A program made the position numbers and the translations under genes. A model generated the notes under the pieces. That model was given only the letters and a program-made list of their open reading frames with translations, did not search any database and was not told the origin of the DNA. A stretch of 64,000 nt of DNA from Closterium sp. NIES-65 (Eukaryota > Streptophyta > Zygnematophyceae > Desmidiales > Closteriaceae), in NCBI GenBank assembly GCA_948144175.1, contig CANXME010000886.1, positions 744,001 to 808,000 on the forward strand, written 5' to 3'. Positions 10,036 to 20,899 of the stretch are shown here, in pieces; the stretch's first letter is position 1; the number at the start of each line of letters is the position of its first letter.

Positions 10036-12313
10036 ATGGAGAGTCTTAACCACTTCTATCGACTTCCAGATGACCTTCTCACGAAGATTCTATGGTTTCA
10101 GGATGGGATGCCTTCCCAGACTGGTATTGATTCTTCATGGGGCTCGCTTCCTGCTTGGCATTTTAGGGCAAATAAATCCACTCCTCCAGCCTGCGCGGAT
10201 GCAGCATTCAATCTGCTCATCGCGTCCGTATGCAGTCGCTGGCGTCAACTCGTTAAGCATGAAGTCACCGGCCTTCTAGTTCGAGAAAACCTTGTCGTGT
10301 CTCGTCAAAATTTGGCGAAGGCCGTGGCTTGTATCGCCAACCTAGAGGATCTTCGTCTGAGCGACGGCAGCATCCAAATTCTAGACGACTCGTTCCTCGC
10401 TCGCCTTGCTACCTCACGGCCCAAGCTAAAAGTTCTTCAAGTGGGTCGCGGGGTCACACCAAAAGATAGTGGAGGAGACAAGGATAAGTACCCAGTTACA
10501 AAAGCCGGTCTGGACAATTTTTTTTTTGAAGTGCACTCAGCTGGAGAAGATATCCCTTCACTGCCTTCATAAAAATGCTGAGTTACCGGATTCTTTTTTT
10601 CAGCTGGAGCGTCTTCATACTGTTCTTCTAACAGGCATTTCAGCCTTGACACTCTCCGAATATTCAAGACTTTCGTCTCTCACTTCTCTCCACATTGCTG
10701 TCCCGAAACTGACACATCAGCAACTGTCAGGTCTTGCTCGTATCCCAAGACTCACCATACTTTCGATCTCCAGTAACATCTGCCTTCCTGCGGTAACTTT
10801 CCCAGCTGCTCAGCTGCATTATTTGAAGACACTCGAGTTCAAGATCACTAGTCCTGGATTCACATCATTGTTCCCTCCGGGATCAACGCGCCTTCGTCTA
10901 GAAGAGCTGGTGATCACCCAATCCGCCAACCTGGAGCACCTTCCCGATGACATTGGAGAGCTGCTGCCGTCCCTTCGTGAGCTGACCATTCGTAACTGCT
11001 CTCAGCTCAACCACCTCCCCGAACAGATTACAGCTCTAACCGGATTGGAGTGCGTGTACATGTCCAAGTGCTCCAAAGTTCACAGCCTCCCCAAGGGTTT
11101 CGGACAGCTGCCTGCTCTCAAGACACTGATGCTGGAGGGGATGTCTCTCACAGAGCTACCCGACTCCCTCAGCCAAGCCACATCTTCGGAGAAACTACAC
11201 CTGGATTCATGGAACCTTCAGCAGCTGCCAGCAGAATTCTGCAACCTCACACCTCTCAAGTCACTGAGGCTCAAGATTCCCGGACTGGAGGTGCTTCCAG
11301 AAAGACTTGGATGGCTCAGCAATCTAGAGACTCTTCACGTGGATGGGTGCAGGCAGTTGTTTTTCCCCTCTTCGTTTACGCAGCTGTGTTCTCTTACAAG
11401 CCTTGAGTTCCGCCGCTGTGCAATTTTAATGCTTCCCTGGGGTTTAGACAAGATGATTAACCTGCAGCATCTTTTCATTTATGATTGCCATGCTGTCAGG
11501 GAGATACCGGAGTCTGTCACTGGACTCACTAGCCTTGTAACCTTGGTCATTGAGGATTGTACAGGGCTCTCATCGATGCCAAGAACGCTAAGTACCCTAG
11601 GGAAGCTCCAGCGGTTGAAGGTCACTAATTGCGGAGGGTTGCGTGGGTGTCCTCTGTCGCTGCCACTCTCCCTTGAGGCCCTTATCTGGACGAACATGAT
11701 AACTGCTTTCCTGCCTGTGACCTTCCTGTCTTCTCGTTTAAGGCACTTGGAGGTGGATTTGACAAAAAATACTGAACAGTTCTTGATCAGCGCGAGTTCC
11801 TTTCCTCAGCTCCAGTTCTTGAGAATCTGGGGTGCAAAGAGGATTCGGGCTCTCCTACAAGGCATCAGAGGGGCATTGCAGCTGCGAGAGCTGCGCCTTA
11901 GTTATCTTGAGGATGTCAAGCTACCAGAAACGATTTTACAGCTGCAGCAGCTGACATCATTGAGTGTTGTTCACTCACCCAAGCTGGCCTCAATCCCCGA
12001 CAGCATCGGAGCATTATCCAGATTGCGCATGCTGGATCTGTCAGGGTGTAAGGCCCTGCATCAGCTACCCTCGTCTCTCACGCAGCTTCGCTGCCTCTCC
12101 AAGCTTTGTGTTGGTGGGACTTCCATCCGCTTCTTTCCTCCCAGGTTAACACAGCTGACCAGCCTGAGGACACTCAACCTTCATGGCTGTTACAAATTGG
12201 AGGATTTGCCTATGGATTTGTTCAGGATGACGATGCTACAGAGTTTGAATATCTTAGGGTGCAGGCGATCCGACGACATACCCCGTGCGCTGCGCTGTAT
12301 GCTTAAGCCTTGA
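10036..12313 (+). pseudogene. F-box/leucine-rich-repeat protein, copy 1, frameshifted
   Basis: The ATG at 10,036 opens an N-terminal F-box-like segment (LPDDLLTKILWF, then ASVCSRWRQLV). A stretch similar to copy 2 (46,365-48,678, minus) and at least fifteen leucine-rich repeats of the plant LPxxLxxLxxL type follow. At about 10,518-10,527 there is a run of ten T where nine would keep frame. The first frame ends at 10,572, and the LRR part continues in the next frame to a stop at 12,311-12,313. Copy 2 reads N-F-F-L-K-C across this point, which supports a one-base insertion. F-box/LRR proteins usually act as substrate receptors of SCF ubiquitin ligases; that role is inferred from family. If the extra T is a sequencing error the gene may be intact, about 757 residues long. 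Confidence 0.8.
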
Positions 12314-12676
12314 GGTTGTATATGATTACCTACCAATATGTTTCTGAAGTGTTCAACCTGATGATTACTTTTCCTCTTGTGACTCGATCAGAAAAGTGGC
12401 ATTCCAATTATGAGTCACATATCTCATGCCAAGTGTTATGCCAGGCTGATGACAAGCAGGCCATCAGATCAGTTGTCATGGGCTAGCATCTGTTACTAGT
12501 CTCGCCTTAGAGCTTTACATGCCATCGTGTGGGGAAGCTGTATAATAGATGTATGGTGTGTGAACAGAGTTAAGCACGCAAGATATACAGCCGACTGGAA
12601 TACATTGCTGGTAGAACACAAACGAGATATTAGGTAGGGAGCTACTAAAAAACCAGTCCTCTTCGCTGCCTCTCTG

Positions 12677-12810
12677 TGCTTAATGTTGACAGAGCTGAAG
12701 CTGCTGCAAGAGGTGGATATTCGAGGATCCAAGGACGCCATTGATCGCATGCCACATGCATTGCGCTGTGGTATCCGAAACATGCATGAGCTGACTATTA
12801 TATCTTAGAC
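12677..12810 (+). repeat. second copy of the F-box/LRR 3' end
   Basis: The frame LTELKLLQEVDIRG, then MPHALRCGIRNMHELTI, then a stop resembles both the end of the LRR gene at 12,220-12,300 (RMTMLQSLNIL, IPRALRC) and the tail of copy 2 (LTELKVLQELNV, ALRRGLRDMHGLT). It looks like a partial duplicate of the last repeat, or the ancestral C-terminus displaced by about 370 bases. Confidence 0.6.
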
Positions 12811-13590
12811 CAGCAGCAATATAGTGTGCATGATGATTTCATTGCACAGGTTCATATAGTCCTGCTTTCTGTTGAGCAAGTCTGGTAAGCTGTTTTAGGA
12901 ATGCTTTGATATCTGAGGGCCACATTACATGGCACATAATCTCAAGCTGGTGTGGTTCGGTTGTTTCCAGCCCCTTGCAACACTCCCTTTTCACCAAGAT
13001 CAAGAGGAGGGACACTGAAATGTGCATGTCAGTTGATCAACCCAGCTGTGATAACGGCCTTATCCCTTCTGGAGAAACCAATTTTTTCATCAGCAGACGA
13101 GCTTTGACCGTGACTGACTACTCTCTCCGTTCCACAATAATCCACCTTCTTGCTGAACCCTCCCCCCTTTTTCCCTTTGCCTGATTTTCTTTCTTTTGGG
13201 TGGGCAGCAATCTCAACATTCTGATACTCTAGTGAATTCTGAAGACATTGTATGGATGCGTGAAAACGGTGATACGAGTGATTTGAACCTGAACGCAACT
13301 ACCAGTGCAGAATGTTGGACTACGTTACATGCCCCAGCTGAGAGAGTGCTGCGCCCTTCAGACATACCAAGCGATTCGGGAAACAAAGTGAGTTCCGTTA
13401 ACTGTATACTCTAGACCTGAACACTTACCGCTACTAGTATCACTATTGTTGTTATCTTTGTTATTATTAGTTCGTTGGAATGCAAGAGTGCTCTCTCCTC
13501 CTACTAACTGCCATGCTCTGCCATACTATGTCCCCCCTCACCCCAACTGTCGAGGTCCACTGTGCGGGTGAGTTCGGGTCAGTAGGTAAG
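12811..13590. other. intergenic, no feature seen
   Basis: I see no conserved reading frame, RNA gene or repeat here. Short frames in all phases look random. Confidence 0.5.
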
Positions 13591-13591
13591 A

Positions 13592-13735
13592 AATGCATGA
13601 GATGGGGATGCATGAGATGGGGATGCATGAGATGGGAATGCATGAGATGGGAATGCATTAGATGGGAATGCATGAGATGGGGATGCATGAGATGGGAATG
13701 CATGAGATGGGGATGCATGAAATGGCTGATCCCCG
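13592..13735. repeat. 15-bp minisatellite, about 9 copies
   Basis: Units of ATGCATGAGATGGGG or ATGCATGAGATGGGA repeat in tandem. The 15-base period gives an open frame of His-Leu-Met-His-Ser repeats on the minus strand, which is not a supported gene. Confidence 0.9.
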
Positions 13736-13804
13736 CCCGTTCTCTACCACTTTCACCCACTGTCCCTCTTTCACCTCCTCACGTACTCTTTCCTCCAGGC
13801 TGTA

Positions 13805-13890
13805 TTAAGAGCGGCAGGCTTACCCAACTGGGACCTGCCTGCATCACCGTGCCTGTGCAGCACACTGGCGTTTGGAGTTGAATCCGCAGC
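13805..13890. repeat. repeat family R2, distant copy
   Basis: This block (AGAGCGGCAGGCTTACCC through CACTGGCGTTTGGAGTTGA) matches 8,388-8,480 with scattered differences. It shows the R2 repeat is dispersed and not only local. Confidence 0.65.
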
Positions 13891-14110
13891 AGAAAATAGG
13901 ATTTTCTGATCGCATGTGAATCAGCCAGCTCCTGTATTTTCTTCAGATTTGCTCGGTAGCTTGAGACGAGTTTTGAGGGGCCTAATAATTTGTCTCAAAT
14001 TCCGTCCTTTTAACTTGTCTCTTTGAGGCTCCTCAAAGCTTGTTCTCACCTCTGTCTTTCCTAGATATTATTCACTCATGTTTTTTGTATATGCTACTTT
14101 GCAGATGCAA

Positions 14111-14149
14111 TATCATCCCTCATCATCCCTCATTATCCCTCATCATCCA
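14111..14149. repeat. CATCATCCCT short array at left edge of gypsy
   Basis: Tandem ATCATCCCTC-type units abut the gypsy left end. The same units appear beyond the right end at 21,692-21,745, so the element sits inside this array. The array hides any target duplication. Confidence 0.8.
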
Positions 14150-14708
14150 TGTCGCGCTATTAACACATAGACTGCGGCTAAGTGTGAATTGCACAGCAGC
14201 TTAAGGTGAGGTTGTACTATATTGCTGTTTGGTTCTTGTACTCATACTTTCGTTTGTGTGCTTGGAATGTACTGTACATATATGGAGCCGAGCAGGGTGG
14301 AGAAGCTCGAGGAATTTGGTGGGGACAGGGTGGAGTTCGATTCCAGGCTGGGAATTCGGTTCAAGGCTGGGAATTCGGTTCCAGGCTGGGAATTCGATTC
14401 AGAGAATGCAATTCCAGCTGGAAGTCGGTGCATGCCTAGTGGGCCACTGGGACCCAGCTAGCACCTAGAAGCTATCGCGAGCAGCACTGCTGCTATGCGA
14501 CTTGGCAACTAGAGTTAGCTTGTGGGACAAGCAACCTAGGCAGAAGGATGGCTGGGACTTAGGCAGGGGAGGATACCTGCTCCGTGCTTTTTGCTTGTTT
14601 GTTTCTCGTAATACTGCAATTCGTTTCCCAACCAAGGAGGCAAGCAGCTAGGAGAAGCGAACAGCAAACTGACGGAGCCCTTGCGAGGGAGGATTTAGAC
14701 TTGTTGCA
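14150..14708 (+). repeat. gypsy 5' LTR
   Basis: The 559-bp LTR starts TGTCGCG and ends TTGTTGCA. Near 14,335-14,400 it holds 19-bp tandem units containing GGGAATTCGGTTCCAGGCT, one fewer than in the 3' copy. Apart from that the two LTRs differ at only a handful of positions, which implies a young insertion. Confidence 0.9.
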
Positions 14709-14854
14709 AATAAGCAAAAAGGTAGCGGTAGAGAAGCGTACGGGCGCAGAGGCCCGGTGTTAGCCACGGCGTCAGGGCCGTGAGGCATGAGCGATACGGA
14801 TCCAGATCTACACATCCATCAGTTGCGGTCGGGACAGAGGTATCCGCTAGGACT

Positions 14855-15517
14855 ATGGAAGGTCGGGAAGAGCCGCCTGTGAAGCCTGGATTCCATGCAG
14901 ATGGAGGAGTTAATGAAACGCAAGGAGGAAAGGGCCCTGATCTGCCGAAGGAGGGTGGGAATCGTCAGGAGAAATTGCCCAGCTCGGTGCACAACTCGCC
15001 AGGACGACAGAGTGAGGCGAGATCTGGGCAGCAAGGATCGCAGCAAGGAACGCCTGAGCGTGGTGAGGCGCACCCGAAGATCGAGATACCAGACCGCTTC
15101 TCAGGGGCACCAGGTGAAGAGCCAACCCTGAAGAACTACCTTATGATGATTGATGATATACGGTACACCTGGGAGAGAGAGGGGTTAGATCCGATATATT
15201 TTTTCAGAGGATTGGGAAGGACACTAAAAGGGGAGGCACTGACACACTACAGAGTGGAGCGTCAGGGGCTGCTAATGCAGTGCAAGAATGGTGACTTTGC
15301 GCAGGGAGAGATCACTGACCGATTTTTGGATACGCTGCGTGAGCAGTTCCCCGGGCACTCAGCTGAGCGTATGATAGAGTTCCAAGACTTTAAAAGAGGA
15401 CGGGCCGAGTCGCTGCTGGCATACTACAACCGGCTGCTGGAGCTGGCTGAGGATATGGGCTGCGTTGAGGAGCGTACCTTGGTGACGAAATTCCGGGGGG
15501 GTTGGAGGAGGAGCTGA
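14855..15517 (+). pseudogene. gypsy Gag, N-terminal part
   Basis: The first ATG in the open frame is 14,855. After a charged, disordered N-terminus comes a Ty3-type retrotransposon Gag domain (IPDRFSGAPGEEPTLKNYL, then LREQFPG, then QDFKRGRAESLLAYYNRLLEL). Near 15,497-15,503 there is a run of seven G where six would keep the frame through LEEELMNEMK. The product is cut short at 15,517 and the remainder of Gag continues in the next frame. Confidence 0.85.
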
Positions 15518-15779
15518 TGAATGAAATGAAAACACGTCTGTACGCTTTGGGGATGAAGGCGAGACTCAGGCAGGTGTATCAAGTGGCGAAAGAAGTGGAG
15601 GAAGGGCGGAGGTTCTTTGAAGGCCTGAGAGGAGCAAGCTCCAGCCGATCAAACAAGCGAAGGAGACCAGCCTCGGCAGCAGCTGAAGGAAGGAGGGGGG
15701 AGGAAGAACGAAGAGAGAAGCCCTGGGAAGACCCAAGGCGGAGTGTGGGGAAAAGGGGCATATACGGAAGGACTGCACA
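15502..15779 (+). pseudogene. gypsy Gag, C-terminal part to first zinc knuckle
   Basis: The frame continues Gag with an Arg/Glu-rich segment (KTRLYALGMKARLRQVYQVAK). A second frame change near 15,730 is needed to read into a degenerate knuckle (CGEKGHIRKDC, first Cys missing) and then the well-formed knuckles that follow. The coordinates give only the part that is best read in this frame. Confidence 0.75.
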
Positions 15780-16560
15780 GTGGGCATTTTATGCGACACC
15801 TGTGGCGTGGAGGGGCACTTCAGGCGAGACTGCCCCAAGGCTCCCACCTGCACCAACTGCGGCAAGAAGGGATACACGAAAGAAAGGTGTTACAGCCGAG
15901 GAGAGAAGGAGAAAGGGAAGTCCGCGAGAGAGCTGCAGCTGGAAAGGGAGCTGGCGAAACTAAAGGCACAGATGGAGAAGACTCAAGTCAGTGAGGATCC
16001 TGAGAAAGCGCTGCTAGCCTGGGAGGAAGACGAAGAAGAATCAGATGAGGAGGAACCGGAGTATGGTACGATGACATTACAATCTCGACCGCGGGAAGAG
16101 TTGGGGCTGAGGAGCAAAGGGGTAGACGGCAGAGCCAATGAAAAGGCCTACGAGAGGAGAGGCCCCAAGATACAACAGAGTGGAGATGAGAAGCGGACAG
16201 CACGGCGACGGCCTGACGAGAGAATGGTGTGTCAGCCTACGGCGTTGGTAGCTGAACCCGGAGTGGTGGCTGTAAGAGGCATACGGGTGGATAACGCGGT
16301 GGTGGACACTGGGGCGCAGAGTGTGCTGATTGGGAGGAAGCTGGGGGAGCAACTGAAGGCTTAAGGGGACTTGGAGCTAGTGGAACGGGGATTACTCATC
16401 ATGACGGCGGAAGGGGGAGCACCCAAATGGATGCCGTGCACAAAGGAGCCAATAGAGATTACGCTGCAGCCTGGGGGAAGGGGTGAGACCAAGATACGAG
16501 TGCAGTGCGGGATGACAGAATCAGATGACTACGACATCTTGCTAGGCATGGAGCTGCTGT
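15780..16560 (+). pseudogene. gypsy zinc knuckles and aspartic protease
   Basis: A CX2CX4HX4C zinc knuckle (CDTCGVEGHFRRDC) is followed by a second in which the His is Tyr (CTNCGKKGYTKERC). A Lys/Glu-rich spacer leads to the retroviral-type protease with active site DTGA at 16,305-16,316 and the second conserved strand DYDILLGMELL near 16,530. An in-frame TAA at 16,362-16,364 splits the protease. The frame is the same on both sides, so this is one nonsense change or, less likely, a readthrough site. Confidence 0.85.
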
Positions 16561-16769
16561 TTAGGGTTGGGGCGACAATATGTACTTGGGAGGAGCGGGT
16601 GCAGTACCGTACTGAACGTTGGAGGGAAGGAGGTAAGCTGGGCGAACTGCCGGTCAGGTTTGTTAAGACAGAACCCAAGAGGGCCTGGAGAGCAGGGGCG
16701 GTCAGGGGAGAGAGGAAGAATTGGGATGGAGAAAGCGCACTGGCAGGAATGGGGGCAAAGCTGAGTGAG

Positions 16770-17719
16770 TACAGTGTGACGCTAGTGGAGCTATTCGGAG
16801 GCATAGGGGCGGGGCTTGCAGCAGCCTTAGAGGCCGGCCTAGAGATTAAGAAGTGGCATTACATAGAGTTAGACCCGGAGGTGCGTAAGATGGCGTGGAG
16901 TCACGCCAGGGCCCTGCAGGAGCGGTATCCAGCGCAGCTGCGAAAGCAAGTCATAGTAGAGGCAATGAAGAGAGAGCATTGGGATGTAAGGGAGATCAGC
17001 AGGCAGGAAGTGAGGAGCTGGGGAAAGGTGGACTTACTGGTGGCCGGATGGGAGTGCCAGGGCACTTCTCGGGCAGGCAAGGGAAGAGGGCTGCAGGATG
17101 AGCGCACGGGGTTAATAAAAAAAGCTCCTGGAGGTCATGGCCTGGATGAGGGAAGAAGAAGAAGAATACGCGTACATCTTGGAGCTCGTGGATATGAAGG
17201 GCGATCCACGAGAACCGGTGCAAGCTGTGAGGGAGATGGTAGAGGAGCTAGGGAAGGGAGTGAGTTGGGGATGCGGCCCTGCACGGAGCATGATGTCACC
17301 GGACACGGTGCTACTGGCAGAACGTGCTACCAGAGGAAGATCTGCGCGCAAGACTGTCCAGGGTGGAGAGGGATGATCGGAGGATAGTGGAGGACATCCT
17401 GGAACCCGGGCGAGTGGCAGCTCCAGTGTGGAAGCCGGATCATCCCCTGCAGCACCAGTGCAACAGGATAGGAGAGGCACGACGAGCCTTGCCGACGCTG
17501 GTCGCCTATCCAGGAGCAAGGGGGTTCGTTGAGGCAGATGGCCAGCCTGGGCCAGGGATGATATATGACCACAAAAGGAAGAGGTGGGAGGAGCCGACAG
17601 CTTTGGAGAGAGAATTGGCTATGGGTTATCTAGCGGGAGCAACCGCAGCACCGGGTGTAAGTGAGGAGGCAAAGAGGGCAGCGGTGGGGAGAGCTATTGA
17701 TCAGCACTCACTGAGATGA
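16770..17719 (+). pseudogene. cytosine-5 DNA methyltransferase domain of gypsy polyprotein
   Basis: The domain opens with the AdoMet-binding motif I (LVELFGGIGAGLAAALEAG, core at 16,791-16,814) and an acidic IELDPE strand. Motif IV reads AGWECQGTSRAGKGRGL with the putative catalytic Cys codon at 17,055-17,057; the usual Pro before it is Glu. A motif VI-like ILELVD follows, with Leu where ENV has Asn. A motif VIII-like CHRTRCYWQNVLP is at 17,294-17,332, and the C-terminus (TALERELAMGYLAG, VGRAIDQHSLR) resembles motifs IX-X. The spacing and the RxRxxWxN block are most like DNMT3/DRM-type enzymes, which is an inference. Breaks: seven A at 17,117-17,123 (six keep frame), GGGG at 17,267-17,270 (three keep frame), TGA at 17,291 and TGA at 17,717. 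It is fused in frame after the protease and precedes RT. Confidence 0.9.
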
Positions 17720-17731
17720 CTGATTTGCGAA

Positions 17732-19597
17732 ATGAGGAAGGGGGAAAAGGGGCCTGGAGGTAAGAAGGCAGGGGGGGAAAGGGGGCTGCGGAAGCAGCCA
17801 GCGTACTCAGCGGTGGAGCTGAAAAAGGAAGTAAGGGCGGAGCCGAGGCAAGAGAAGCTGAATGTCAGCAAGGGGCCAGAGAAGGAATGGGAGATAGGGG
17901 CAGATGTGGAGGCAGGGGCTGCAGAGGCGATCAGGCAGCTGCTGAAAGCGCATAGGGGCACATTTGCATACAACTTGCAGGAGCTGGGGCAGTACAAGGG
18001 CGGGGAATCAGAAATAAAGCTCACGACGGAGATACCGACTTACCAGCGCAGGAGGCGCATGAATGCTGAAGATGCGGCCATCTGCAAAGAGAAGTGTGAG
18101 GAGCTGCTGGCAGCAGGAATCATCCGCCCATCCGAGTCTAGTTATGCAGCTGCCACGGTGGTCGCAGCCAGGAAAGATTTGACCGGCGCGGTTCTGTCAC
18201 GACGGATGTGCGGGGACTACCATGATTTGAATAAGATCACAGAGCCTGACCGCTATCCCATGCCGACAGCAGAGGATATATTTGACCTGCTGGAAGGGGC
18301 AGTCATTTTCACCACGCTAGACCTTAGGCAGGGGTTTAACCAAATTGCCATAAGGGAGGAGGACAAGCGCAAAACCGCTTTTCACGGGGTGGACGGATTG
18401 TATGAGTACAACAAGATGCCATTCGGCATGCGGAACGCATCTGCCGTGTTCCAGCGAGCAATGGATCAGGTACTGCGAGGCATACCAGCAGCAGCGTGTT
18501 ACATTGGTGATGTGCTGGTCTTCAGCAAAACGGACAGGCAGCATGTGGAGGACCTGAGACGGACACTAGAAGCAATAGCAGCAGCAGGACTCACCTGCCA
18601 CCCAGAGAAGTGTAAGATAGCAAGGCGGACGGTGGCGTATCTGGGATTTGAGGTGAAAGGGGGCAGGCTGGGTATTCAGGAGGCGAAGGTTAAGGTGCTG
18701 GACAAGCTGGTGCCGCCGAAGGACAAGTCAGGGCTGAGAGCATTGCTCGGCTTCCTGAACTACTACAGGAAGTTCGTGCCGAACTTTAGCCGGCGAGCGA
18801 ACCTCCTGAATCAACTGCTCAGGGAAGGAAAGCGATGGGAGTCGGGACAGGAGGAAGAGGCGGCTAGACAGGATCTATTAGAGGCAGTACGGACAGGCAC
18901 ACTGCTACAGATACCCAGGGCAGATGCTCCCTTCATGCTTTACACTGACTGGAGCTGCATGGGGATGGGGGCAGTCCTGTGCCAGGAGATTGAGCGAGAG
19001 GAGCGAGTGGTAGCATTTGCTAGCCGCAGCTGCAGCCCCACCGAGGCAAATTACTGCTGGTATGAAGGCGAGGGGTTGGCAGCTGTATGGGGCATCAACC
19101 ATTTCAGGGTCTACCTGCAGGGGCGTAGGTTCGTGCTGGTAACCGACCATCAGCCCTTGATGTGGCTGATGACAAACCAGGAACTGACGGGACGGAATGC
19201 CTGCTGGGCGATCAAGCTGCTGGGATACGACTTTGAAATTCGCCACCGCCCGGGCAAGACCCTCCAGCATGCTGACGGTCTGTCTAGGAACCCTCCACCT
19301 GTGCAGCCCCTGGCGCAGCTGGTAGCCGTAGCACAGGTGCCGGCAGCTGGCTGGGGGCAAGAGAAAGTGGAGAAGATGCAGCTAGATGTCTGGGAGGATA
19401 CCGAGACTCTGGAGTGGATTAAGGGAGGGAGCACGGAGGGCGAGGAGGCCAGTGAAAGGGCAAGGGCCAGGGGGCAGCACTACCGTTGGTACCAAGAGCA
19501 GCTGCAGCTTCGCACCAGTGAGGGATGGAAGATAGTGCCACAAAAGAAGGACAGGGAAAGGATCATGCGACCGGTGCATGGGAAGCTGGGGCATTAG
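17732..19597 (+). pseudogene. gypsy reverse transcriptase and RNase H
   Basis: This 621-codon frame holds a gypsy RT ([64 protein letters not shown]). The catalytic YxDD box reads YIGD at 18,500-18,511, so one of the two metal-binding Asp residues is missing. RNase H follows (LYTDWSCMGMGAVL, VTDHQPLMWL, HRPGKTLQHADGLSR). The frame ends at TAG 19,595-19,597 inside the integrase His-His zinc finger, directly after VHGKLGH, which looks like a nonsense change. With the YIGD change the RT of this copy should be inactive. Confidence 0.92.
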
Positions 19598-20782
19598 GGA
19601 ACGGCACACACCAATCAACTGCTGAGCACGATGTACTGGTGGGCAGGGATAAGGAGGGACGTCAAGGAGCTGGTAGATGAGTGTGCAGCCTGCAGTCGTA
19701 ACAAAGCAGCACTGGAGAAGGCAAGGGAAGAGCTGCAGTCATTGCCGATTCGGGGACTGGGCTACGGCTGGTCGCTAGATTTGGCTGGGGAATTACCTCT
19801 ATCCAAGAAAGGCAAGCAATACATACTCGTGATGGTAGAGCACACTAGTAAGTGGGTAGAGGCCAGGGCACTGCCGAGCAAGAACAGTGGGCTGATTGCA
19901 GAGGCGTTCGTGGAGCAAGTGATCACCAGGTTTGGGGCGTGCGGGGAGGTGTTAACTGACCAGGGTACCGAGTTCAAGGGCTGCTTTGAAGAGACTTTGC
20001 AGGAGCTGCAGATCACTCACCGTGTGACATCAAGGTATCACCCGCAGTCGGATGGGTTAAAGGAGCGGCTGATTCAGACGCTGAAGAGAGGGTTGCGGGC
20101 CTACGGGGAGACGAACAAGAGAGGATGGGACCAGAAGCTACACTGGATCCTTGCAGGTTATCGCTTTGCCAAGCAAGCGGCATTGAAGGACATGTCGCCC
20201 TACCATCTGCTGTACGGGAGGCACCCCATCCTACCCGTGGATGCACCGAAGTTGCTAAGTGCGACGGTAGATGCAGACGAGCCACACCTGTGGGCTGAGC
20301 TGGCTAGGAAGAGGGCGGCCTACCTGAAGGAACTGACGCCGGCAGCGCTGGACAACCTCCACGTGGCGCAGCTGAGGGACGCTAGGCGTTATCAACAGAG
20401 GAAGGCAGGAGAGGAGGGATGCAGACGTAAGGGAGTAGAGACTGGGGAGGAAGTGTACCTGAGGCAGCCCAAGCGAAATACGCTAGACCTGCCAGTCGGA
20501 CCAGAACGCTGGAAGGTGAAGGAGATGAGGCAGTCCGGGGTGCTGGTGCTAGAGGACGAGCGAGGAAGGCGCATCAAGGAGCACGTTACCAATGTGGCCG
20601 CGGCTGGAAAAGGGAAGGGTCAGGCTAAGGGTCCCGAAGCCAGAGTTGCCTGTGCTGGAACTCAGGCTCGGGAGGGGGCAGTGCAGCCTGAGAAACAAGG
20701 AGAAGGCAGGAGCAGCATCATCACATACACCAGGAGGAAGAAGAGGCAGATAGGCGGCACCGGGACAGGCAAGCAGGCATGA
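19598..20782 (+). pseudogene. gypsy integrase
   Basis: In the same frame as the RT, the HHCC zinc finger continues (YWWAGIRRDVKELVDECAAC). The DDE core has its three acidic positions: Asp in WSLDLAGELP, Asp in LTDQGTEFKG and Glu in SDGLKERLIQTLKR. The C-terminal part (YHLLYGRHPILPVD, RNTLDLPVGPERWKV) ends in a basic tail. I see no chromodomain. The stop is TGA at 20,780-20,782. Apart from the nonsense codon at 19,595 this module is intact. Confidence 0.9.
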
Positions 20783-20897
20783 GAGGATGAGGGTGAGAGA
20801 GGAGGTGGAAGTACCTGTCACGAAGAAACAGGGAATTTGAGAAAGAGGAAGAGAAGAACAGTCGGAAGAGCAGAAGGAGGGGAGCTACTTCACGACA
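20681..20897 (+). repeat. gypsy internal 3' tail (first copy)
   Basis: The segment holds the last codons of integrase and a purine-rich stretch (GAAGGAGGGGAG) that could be the polypurine tract. It is about 15 bases from the LTR and does not abut it as usual. An equally long near-identical copy follows the right LTR at 21,478-21,694. Confidence 0.85.
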
Positions 20898-20899
20898 GC

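Noticed and set aside
13592..13735. Possible CRISPR-like array
   Set aside because: Units are contiguous 15-mers without unique spacers, and the genome is eukaryotic.
16770..17719. Bacterial restriction-modification methyltransferase or contamination
   Set aside because: The domain is continuous in frame with gypsy protease upstream and followed by gypsy RT, inside one LTR pair.
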